This document shows positions 56,546 to 64,000 of a DNA stretch of 64,000 nt, one piece after another. A program made the translations under genes and the position numbers. Every line of letters begins with the position of its first letter. The first letter of the stretch is position 1. The DNA is from Siphonodentalium dalli (Eukaryota; Mollusca; Scaphopoda; Gadilida; Siphonodentaliidae). The DNA lies in the NCBI GenBank assembly GCA_032622095.1, contig CP136064.1, forward strand, positions 180,206,011 to 180,270,010. The letters are read 5' to 3'. The notes beneath the pieces are model-generated. The model saw nothing but the letters and a program-made list of their open reading frames with translations, searched no databases and had not been told where the DNA came from.

Positions 56546-57754
56546 TATATACCCATAAAAATCATACCTGGTTAAATTTTTCGCCATGCAATAGTACTTT
56601 GATAACTTAAAATCCTTAACCACCTCGGATATTCTTGAAGGATGTGGTATATAGGGTATTTGATTTACAATATACGCATGGACAGAATATAACAAAACAG
56701 ATATGGAATGCGCGGAACGATGTGTATAATATAGTTGGGGTTGCATTTTCATAATTGATTGACATCATATATCATCCAATCCGGTGTGTGGGTGGATTTG
56801 GAGAGATGGGGTGGTAGAATAAATTGGTTTGCAGTATAGGCTATATTGATCATGTGCAGACTAGACACATACTGTTCGCATTGTTAAGGCTATAACTCAT
56901 AGGGTTTTCATATAGTTAGGCGCCTACTCGGTCAATATGATGAATGTCAACATAACCACCGAGTATGTAGGGGTAAAACCGAGTAGGACCGGTTTTAGTG
57001 AGATTGGGTAGATACTACTGGTGTAGCGGCATGGGGAAATTACATTGAATTATGAATATCACCACACAGAAAAACAGATTATGTAATATTGGGACATCAT
57101 ATATTTTTTGGCCCAGTTCTCTTAAATACATGCTTGAAAACGATACAGGTTAGCGACCATTGTACCAGTCTTGTGTGAATATAGATGCATCCATGCAATA
57201 TATGCAAGTCACATATTTCCACGATGTTACGTTGTTTGAAAAGTAGTTCTATACATGACTGTTGTATCTTTTATTACATCTATTTCTGATATTTTTTTGT
57301 GATAAAATGTTTTCTTTACTTAAGTCAAATGGCCTCAAATATGCACGCTTATTCTGGAAGAATTGTCTACCTTGTTTGTCTAATAGATTACATGTGCGCG
57401 CTTTTATGCCACCGACGAGGGTTCGGGGCATATAGTCGAGTACGCGTGAGTACGTCCGTACGAAGATATCGCCTTGTAACTCGGGTATTATTTGTCTTAT
57501 TTCGTCGTCCCGAAGATATAGTGATTACCCAGCTGATTGAAAGAATACGCACATAATTATATTTTGCAAGTTTCGTCCTTTCATTCTTACGAGAGTTATG
57601 GTCATTGTTGGACTTGGAAATCTGTTATTGTCGCACTACGAACATTTTGCTTGCAACTTGTAACATGTCATTACTATTATGAAGGCAAGATTATCAACTA
57701 AAATGCATGGCCACTTTGAGTGGTTAGATCGGACACCTTTAAATACCAATTAAA
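56546..57754. other. FAIM intron, no exon found
   Basis: A small hairpin around CCTACTCGGT..AAAACCGAGTAGG lies at about 56930-56990. No coding signal or repeat family otherwise. Confidence 0.35.
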
Positions 57755-58030
57755 ATAGCTATAATAATCATCCGAGGTAGAATGTTTTTCCCCAAATTAA
57801 CTACCGTACCCATAGGTAGTTAAATTCCAACCACACGCAGGTAGTAAAATTAACTATATACTGGGTAGTTCGTATTCATCCTTCTACCAAAAGTAGTTAA
57901 AAATGAGCCTCCTTTTGGGTTGTTAAAATAGCCCCCAGAGGTAGTTATTTTAACTACCATTTGAATTTTAACTACCCACCAGGTAGTAAAAATAACCTCC
58001 CAAGGTTGAAGGTTGAATACGAACTACCAA
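57755..58030. repeat. GGTAGTTAAAATAACTACC-type inverted motif cluster
   Basis: Roughly ten occurrences of GGTAGTTAA(A) or TTTTAACTACC in both orientations. GTAGTTCGTATTCATCCTTC (about 57866) and GAAGGTTGAATACGAACTAC (about 58006) are inverted ends of the inner part. Confidence 0.7.
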
Positions 58031-58430
58031 AGTGTATACCAATATGGGTGAAAGGATACTGTCATGCGATGGGGTTTTATCGATTGATTTACTGACCTTC
58101 TTACGGACTTAGAAACATGCACAAATTATCCTCCATACAAACATTTAGCATTGCCCACTGTCTATTAAAATGAGCGCTGGGTATATAGGCCACGTTTAGC
58201 GTTGTACTTGTTAGCATAAAACCTTTTTGGGGCGATTTAATAATACGTATATTTTCAGGCACGCGTACATAATTAGCTTAGTCCCAACACTAAACACATA
58301 TTCGAATGTCAGACTGCCCTACAGGAAAAGAAGATTTACCACTGACAAACCCTTCCATGCTCATCCTTGTTGTAAATACTCATTATTCAGCAATGAACGC
58401 TATCTCAATCATACATGTAATGTTATATTA

Positions 58431-58474
58431 CAGGGGTGGCAGGAAGACGGCCTGTACTGGCCATGCCACCCCTG
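58431..58474. repeat. 44-bp hairpin
   Basis: CAGGGGTGGCA and TGCCACCCCTG, with a second inner pair GGCC..GGCC. It is followed at 58531 by AATAAACATTCAAACATTCA AACAT, so the pair may be the 3' end of a retroelement (stem-loop, signal, short repeats). Confidence 0.7.
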
Positions 58475-58884
58475 CACATGTAAATATGTATACATATAAT
58501 TATATAACACTGTTTTGTATAAATGTGCAAATAAACATTCAAACATTCAAACATAGGTTTGTTCATCGACATGGATACCAAAACAATTAGTAGATAACTA
58601 ACAGACAACAGTGTTGTACAGGTTGCAGGTTGTAGATATGTACATGTTAAGAAAAATGTGAATTGTAAAACGATAAATTTGGTGTATGTATTCTCGAGAA
58701 CGAATTGTGGACGAGCGCGATAGGCCTATATGCATGCGGGGGAAACAGTGAGACAGCTCTCGGAGAGGACCGCCCAACACTCCCGGGACATAAGGCTGCG
58801 TCCAGAAAACCGTGCCAGCGTCATTGCGTCAATGTGAATCTCTAACTTAGTAACGGACAACTTTGACGCACTATAAGTTATTAA
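58475..58884. other. No gene recognised
   Basis: Intron of FAIM; nothing beyond the possible retroelement tail near 58531-58556. Confidence 0.35.
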
Positions 58885-58977
58885 TGGAGGATTGACGGTA
58901 ACATGATGCGACATTGATGGCTTGGAGCCTATGTTCGACCCAGTCGCGAAGCACAACATGTTACCGTCAATCCACCA
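58885..58977. repeat. 93-bp inverted repeat
   Basis: TGGAGGATTGACGGTAACAT G at the left and CATGTTACCGTCAATCCACC A at the right, around a 50-base loop that contains GCGACATTGATGG and CCCAGTCGCGAAGC. Confidence 0.8.
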
Positions 58978-60059
58978 CGGCATTTAACGTATATGTTCTG
59001 CAGACTGTCTGGTCATTCTTAGAAATTTTACATTTATTCCGAAGAACATTATATATATATCATGATCAGCAGAAAATGAAAAAATCTGCTATCGCTCTCG
59101 CCATAACATTGATCAACGTAAATGACGTAATTAAAAAGGCAGACAAGTGAGAGACGATGCAACGACTGTCTTGGTTTCCCATGTTGACGGCTCGAGACGT
59201 AAACATGGGATATGTTGCGCGGCTCTCTGACCAACCAACGACGCGGTTTCTTACAACCTATTATTATAAAAAAAAAAAACTATTTCTCCACAGAGGACCA
59301 ATATTTTGGCATTGTCACCGACAAGGCGTGCAATCTCTATTATGTTTTATCAAACGTTATTCATGTTGTCCCAGATCGCATATTTAGTAATAGGATATTT
59401 AATGTATTTCCTTTTCATCGTAGAAAGATTCTAGAATGTTCAGTGTGAATTATGTTGTCTCTTTATGTTATGCTTGTCAAATTCGCTTCAATAAATTGTC
59501 CTGCTTCTAACTGTGCAAATCTGAATCTTCTTCATGAGTCATTGTTATCATTTTGACTTATTTCGAAATCAATGGAAAGTAGACATCGTTGTTGTTAAAC
59601 AATGGCGTCAGATCAAAAACAATACTTAATTTTACAGAAAACAAACTGAAGACTCGTTTAGAACATACAAAATTGACAAATATGTCGAAACGATAATATT
59701 GAGATCATGCAGCGGAGAAAAAACAGGATAAGTCGTCACACCAAACATGGGGGGGGAAACATCACATATAACCATATAACATATATATAAACAATTTGCT
59801 AAAGATCATTATTGTGCTCTAGTTGTCAATTATTACAAAGACATTTCGGACAAAAAAAATGTTGAACTTTTGCAGCGAGGCTGAGATGACTTTCAAATTA
59901 CCTCCCCGGAATAGTGAGCATGCTAAAAATAATTTTCCGGATTTCCCAAGCGATAGTTGGTGTGCTAACATTAGGAAGCCCACCATCGTGTTGTGAAAAT
60001 ATCAAGCAACCAACCACAAGCGTGAATTAGGCTTAGATAGTCACGTGAGATAAAATGTT
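58978..60059. other. No gene recognised
   Basis: Frames of up to 78 codons without motifs. A 14-A run lies near 59268-59279. Confidence 0.35.
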
Positions 60060-60590
60060 TCATCGTCATCACTATAGGGTAATAAGTCGCAATGACTTTT
60101 ACCCATTGTGCAGTTCAGATGTTTCAAGTTGATATAATATATGTATGTGTAAGCGATAGTTTGTGTTAACTCTGCTAATGGAATCCATAACGCCCCAGCC
60201 AATGGTGGTAGTCAAACAGTTCTTTGAATGTGTCAAGATTTTCTGTTGCAACCATGGAACAATCTGCCCGCACGGCAGATTGTTCCATGTAGTGATTACT
60301 CTTTGTGTAAGGAAATGTTTTCGAACATATTTCTTGTCACAATGTTTCTGTTTTGTATTCGTGACCTCGGGGGCCTTTGTGCAATGCGTTCTCAAATAAC
60401 TTATGTTTGTCGATATTGTACAGACCATGAGTTATTTTGTACACTTCTGTCAGATCTCCTCTGATGGAAGTCTATACTTTAGTGACATGAGGTTAATCTT
60501 AAACAATCGAGCCTTGTAATGAAGTTTCCATAGCGATGGTATCATCTTGGTCGCTCTCCTCTGTATGCGCTCTATACTCCTATAGATTTA
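60060..60590 (-). pseudogene. CR1/Jockey-like LINE reverse transcriptase, 3' end, frameshifted
   Basis: The minus strand gives RSIERIQRRATKMIPSLWKL, HYKARLFKINLMSLKYR, then in a shifted frame RGDLTEVYKITHGLYNIDKH, KLFENAL...RGHEYKTETL, then in a third frame RKHFLTQRVITTWNNLP and finally VATENLDTFKELFDYHHW. This is the well-known C-terminal consensus LERVQRRATKLIPxLxxLxY / LxSLxYRRxRGDLIEVYKIL / FSQRVVxxWNxLP / SxNxFKxRLDxHW of CR1/Jockey-type RTs. At least two frameshifts and two stops make it a pseudogene. The 3' UTR ends near TAGTGATGATGACGATGAAA. It lies within the FAIM intron, about 100 bases from the exon at 60693. Confidence 0.88.
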
Positions 60591-60692
60591 GTGAACAGCC
60601 TTGTACTATGTATAGCCAGTGGCCGTTAGCTTTGATTTTATTGAGCAGCTATCATATATTGAATGTTGGTTGTATATAACTTTATAACTCAC

Positions 60693-60817
60693 CGAAGACG
60701 ACGCCGAATGGTTTGTCTTGTACGAGGAATGTCCATACTTTGGTGGAAGCCGTTTCCCGTGGAACAACACCGATCTGGTCGGTCATGGCATTAGCTTTGG
60801 CTTCTCGTTTCAGTCGC
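60693..60817 (-). CDS. FAIM: FAIM-like protein, internal exon (most upstream one recognised)
   Basis: The 125-base exon lies between TATATTCTTTCCAG and GTGAGTTATA. Its frame encodes RLKREAKANAMTDQIGVVPR then ETASTKVWTFLVQDKPFGVV F, with one base left over. The TxxW(x)5(D/E)GxxxRVVLEK segment of FAIM1 aligns with TKVWTFLVQDKPFGVVFD when joined to the 50-base exon. It enters in phase 2, so a preceding exon must end with two codon bases; I found none up to 64,000, and the N-terminal FAIM half probably lies beyond the window. The following intron is 11,138 bases. The LINE relic and a SINE flank it at about 100 bases on either side. The REAKANAMTDQIG part is longer than in vertebrate FAIM and may be a lineage-specific loop. 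Confidence 0.8.
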
Positions 60818-60930
60818 CTGGAAAGAATATAATAGAATAACAGGAATAGTTTTATTTTGTCATTATACAAATTATTATAATAAGGACACTGTTCAAATCG
60901 TATTTTTATTACTTCAATGCGTCTTTGTGG

Positions 60931-61205
60931 ATTGATTGATTGATTGATTGATTGGGGTTTAATGTCTCTTTCAGCAGCTAAGGCCGTATCACGACATCAC
61001 CAGTTTTAGTGGTGGAGGAAATCCAGACACTTACAGCTAATCTACCAGTGGGTTCAATGGCTGATAAACTCGTCGACCATCGGCAAATCACCGGCCATCG
61101 GCGAGTAACTGGCAGAACCACCAGATTTGAACCATCATCGCCAGCTCTGGAGGGCGAGACGACTTGGAGTTGTACCCTAACCGACTGAGCCACAGAGCCC
61201 CCACC
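60931..61205 (-). mobile_element. tRNA-derived SINE
   Basis: On the minus strand the 5' end reads GGGGGCTCTGTGGCTCAGTC GGTTAGGGTA (A-box TGGCTCAGTCGG) and 50 bases later GGTTCAAATCTGGTGG (B-box like). The body continues for 170 bases and ends in (AATC)n, seen as ATTGATTGATTGATTGATTG on the plus strand at 60931-60956. Pol III boxes plus a short tandem tail define a SINE; it is not a functional tRNA gene, because the arms do not fold. Confidence 0.85.
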
Positions 61206-61924
61206 CAATGTTTGTAGAAAGATATTTCAGGTATATAATTTGTTGACATATTTCGATGCCGGGATATGCGGCGAATATTATTAGGTGTATAATGGAGCGC
61301 AAATCGCCATGTGGTTTTAAGGCCTAATATTTTCTCAGGTTCTGTGACAAAAAATAGGTCGACAAATACACGAAATACTATAATGGAGAATACATATACT
61401 CTGAACAGACTTACCAATGTGTTATCAAAGTTTTTCAAATTTTCGCACAAGTTATATCATGACATCAAGATTCTATACTCTGGCTACACCCGTAGAGATA
61501 TTCAATCAGTTCAAACCCTGGAAACATATTGATGTTTTGACGGGGATCTTTATAGCATTGACAAAATAACGCCTCAGCTCAGACTACACGATTTAGTCCA
61601 CTTATACGTTAGCCGATTTCGCGATAAACATGAAGGTTGTGGATACGATTGGTTGCCGATGATGCTATATATATTATATACCAATTGGGTTACATTACAA
61701 GTTTGACTAGAATGCTTGTGTGTGCCATTGCACTTCAGCGGCAAAAAAACCTATCAAAATCAATTTCAAATTCCGACACAAATAATAAAAGACACGCGAT
61801 CATTGGTTAGTCTTTGATTAACAATGTGTCAATGTGAGCATGCCCTGAGTGACTGATCTACAGGCTTCGGGGACATATCATCAAAATGTCAATTGCGTTG
61901 AGAATGAGAAAGCTTGTTTTCCCA
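61206..61924. other. No gene recognised
   Basis: A TTG|GTAAGTCTG donor-like site on the minus strand at 61410 has stops close upstream in the frames needed. Nothing else is seen. Confidence 0.35.
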
Positions 61925-63630
61925 GTTAACTAATAATATACAGTTGTCGCCCGCGATTGTGTGAGTCACGGAGATTTGTCGCCCGCTCGAGACCTGGAAC
62001 ATCATTTGTGCAGCTATTGTCCGGTCAGTTTGCTAGCCGCATGGAAAGAGGAGCAAAGCAATTTCGAAGTAGAGTAGCCATGCGGCGAAATGTTCGGTTT
62101 CGTTTTAAATGAGCGCAAAGACGCAGCAAGACCTTTCGAGGACGCTAAAATGTGAAACTAACACGTTGTAGTAGTGCAAAAAGAAATTGACAACTGTTAC
62201 AGACTGTTACGCAACATAAGGGTATTCTTGTGAAGTCTGGGGAATGTACAGCTGAAAGAAAATTGTCAATTGATAAACAGTAAAGAGGAACCTTTTGAGA
62301 AAGAAACGTATTTGTAACGTATGTATATCGTGTGTGCAATTGTCTGCATAACATATCAACTGCATATTAAGGTTTATCTATTTGTTCCACGGTATTTAGT
62401 ATTGATATAAAAATGTCCAATAGGTACATTACACCGTATAACGGTTTTTTGTTATCCTCCTCCCTATTTTCCACCCTTCTGATTGGCCCATGTGCTGTCA
62501 CGTGCCGGGCGACAACTGTATATTGTTATCCTTCATCCCATTTTCCTCTCTTCTGATTGGCTGAGAGTGCGTCACATGGCGGGCGATAAATCACCATATT
62601 ACCCTCGAGGGTAACATTGTCTCAGTTATTGACCGCTCAGCTGTTACCAGTAAACATAGAACTACGAAGAACTCACCGCGCAGAGATTCTCTGAAAGCTC
62701 TCTGATCATTTTGAAAAACGCTGTTTTTATAAACCCCACTGTTTCATAACAACCGCGAACTGTGGTGTTTGCTAATTTGCATAATTGTGTGTTTTTGTAT
62801 TTGCAATTAAAGCACGCTATGTATAAATGGTGTTATCACAGACACATATCTGTTATAAGGTGTAATATTCATATTGGACCTTTTTATATCAATAATAAAG
62901 ACCGTGGGACAAATATATAAACCTTATTATATAGTTGGTATGCTGCAGACAATTGCACATAAGATGTACATACGTTACAACTACGTTTATGTACTTGATC
63001 AAATAGCCACTCTTTGCTGTTTATCAATTGATTATTTCTTTTCTTCAATACATTCATCAGACTTCAGAGAATACCCGTATGTTGCGTAACGATCTGTGAC
63101 AGATGTCAATTTCTTTTTGCACTACTACAACGTGTTAGTTCCACATTTTAGCATTCTGGAAATTAACACGTCTGTCGGCGTCTTCACGCTCATTTGAAAC
63201 GAAACCGGACATTTCGCTGCATGGCTACTCAACTTCGAAATTGCTTTACTCCTCTTTCCGTGAACCGATTTCCACAATGCAACCAGCAAACTGACCGGAG
63301 AATATCTGCGCAAATGACGGGTATGTTAATTGATCCAGATTATGAATGTTTTATTTTCTAAATAGCGATGATTCCAACATAAAATTAACTTTTCGAACTG
63401 GATTAAAGAATATATGCGCGCAATTATGCCTGCTATTAAGGAGGTTCGTGTGTACTCCATTGTCAGATAACAAAACAGTTATCACCCTTGTTTTCGTGAG
63501 ACACGGGGATTTGTCGCCGCTCTCGACCTGGAATGTCACCCTCGGGCCTGGCGGCCCTCGGGTGACATTCCAGGTCTTGAGCGGGCGACAAATACCCGTG
63601 TCTCACTCAATAACTGTATACTGTCGCCCG
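61925..63630. mobile_element. Large composite inverted repeat, about 1.7 kb
   Basis: The left arm (61925-62435) and right arm (62862-63630) are inverted copies at about 75-80%. Landmarks are CAGTTGTCGCCCGC, GATTTGTCGCCCGCTCGAGA CCTGGAA, GTCCGGTCAGTTTGCT, GCCATGCGGCGAAATGT, AACACGTTGTAGTAGTGCAA, and AATTGTCAATTGATAAACAG. The right arm holds extra sequence including the hairpin 63476-63619. The spacer has two direct repeats of about 70 bases (CTTCTGATTGGC..CGGGCGA). Mirror-image ORFs in the arms (69 and 71 codons) have no motif. Confidence 0.75.
63476..63619. repeat. 144-bp hairpin with CCCTCGGG core
   Basis: ACAGTTATCACCC..GTGAGACACGGGGATTTGTC..GACCTGGAATGTCACCCTCG GG pairs with CCCTCGGGTGACATTCCAGG TC..GACAAATACCCGTGTCTCAC..ATAACTGT. 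About 60 bases per arm close on CCTGGCGG. The same terminal words occur singly at the left end of the large inverted repeat. Confidence 0.85.
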
Positions 63631-64000
63631 CTGACCCGGGAGACATTGTTTTTGTCGCCCGTCTGGTGTTATATTGCAAGAATATCTCCAAACACACACT
63701 GCAGTAACTCATCTATTTCACATCACTACGATGTACTAAAAAATAATAGATCTTATATACCCCACGGATTCGCAAAACACACCAGTGGTGGTGTTCGCTA
63801 ATTTGCATATATTTAGTGAACACTAATATTCGAACTTTTAAGTTGATACTTTTATCGGACAAGCGTTATTATTTACTTTTTACATCGAAACATCTCGGTG
63901 ATTCAATTTGTTCATGTCGACATTATGGTGCAAGATTGGAAGAGTGGTTCCCTTGAGGTTGGTTGGTTATAAATGTTCGCTGGTAGACAACGTAATGCAT
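63631..64000. other. Window edge, possible continuation of the repeat
   Basis: GTGGTGTTCGCTAATTTGCA T near 63786 repeats GTGGTGTTTGCTAATTTGCA T at 62762 in direct orientation, so the composite element may extend to about 63815. No gene seen. Confidence 0.4.

Noticed and set aside
61130-61205. A tRNA gene from the A/B-box sequence
   Set aside because: No cloverleaf pairing and a SINE body with an AATC tail follow.
61411-61450. Segment ENLKNFDNTL before GTAAGT as the next upstream FAIM exon
   Set aside because: It would end in phase 0 but the 60817 exon needs phase 2; a stop lies just upstream and no acceptor is available.
1-64000. CRISPR arrays, operons, prophage or bacterial genes
   Set aside because: Repeats are not regularly spaced direct repeats with unique spacers, and all gene evidence is eukaryotic.

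Overview
The window looks like nuclear DNA of a marine invertebrate, most likely a mollusc or another lophotrochozoan. It is AT-rich and gene-poor. Genes carry introns with canonical GT/AG sites, introns reach 11 kb, and most of the length is decayed transposable elements, hairpin-forming inverted repeats and simple repeats. Nothing bacterial, plasmid-like or CRISPR-like is present. The taxon is an inference; no marker gene settles it.

Three protein-coding loci can be defended. (1) At 3.36-4.53 kb (+) an intact single-exon fatty acid desaturase of the methyl-end (omega-3/omega-6) type, with all three histidine boxes; such enzymes let some invertebrates make polyunsaturated fatty acids de novo. 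(2) On the minus strand, three small exons at 60.69-60.82, 49.51-49.55 and 44.72-44.85 kb splice in phase into the C-terminal half of a FAIM-family (Fas apoptotic inhibitory molecule) protein; its upstream exons are not recognised and may lie past the right edge. (3) Inside the 11-kb FAIM intron, on the opposite strand, three phase-compatible exons at 49.71-51.06 kb form a small basic protein I do not recognise. A weaker call is a possible first exon of a GDPD-like membrane enzyme at 20.8-20.96 kb (-), with a broken copy of its first codons at 38.4 kb.

Mobile-element layout. A piggyBac-like MITE family (TTAA ends, about 230-260 bp when empty) recurs at 1.4, 2.6, 8.5, 10.9, 36.9, 42.6, 47.0 and 47.4 kb. 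Two copies carry other hairpin elements inside them: a 146-bp foldback at 1.5 kb and a hAT-like element with an 8-bp target duplication at 8.6 kb. Other inverted-repeat elements lie at 5.2/12.1, 14.2, 17.6-19.0, 35.5-36.4, 49.1-49.5, 50.3-50.8 and 61.9-63.6 kb. Decayed autonomous elements are a Tc1/mariner transposase (2.0-2.3 kb), two LINE ORF2 3' ends (41.6-42.1 and 60.1-60.6 kb), two coiled-coil ORF1-like relics (20.0-20.4 and 25.8-26.2 kb) and a tRNA-derived SINE (60.9-61.2 kb).

Larger oddities are a 1,507-bp essentially identical tandem duplication (21.97-24.99 kb), two CpG-rich clusters of the palindrome CCGACGTCGG (27.7-28.5 and 30.8-31.3 kb), a repeat built of GCGCAATATTGCG-like motifs in the nested gene's intron, and a foldback element inserted six bases behind a FAIM splice donor. 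The rest is AT-rich sequence with no recognisable gene; ORFs there are short and mostly arise from repeats.
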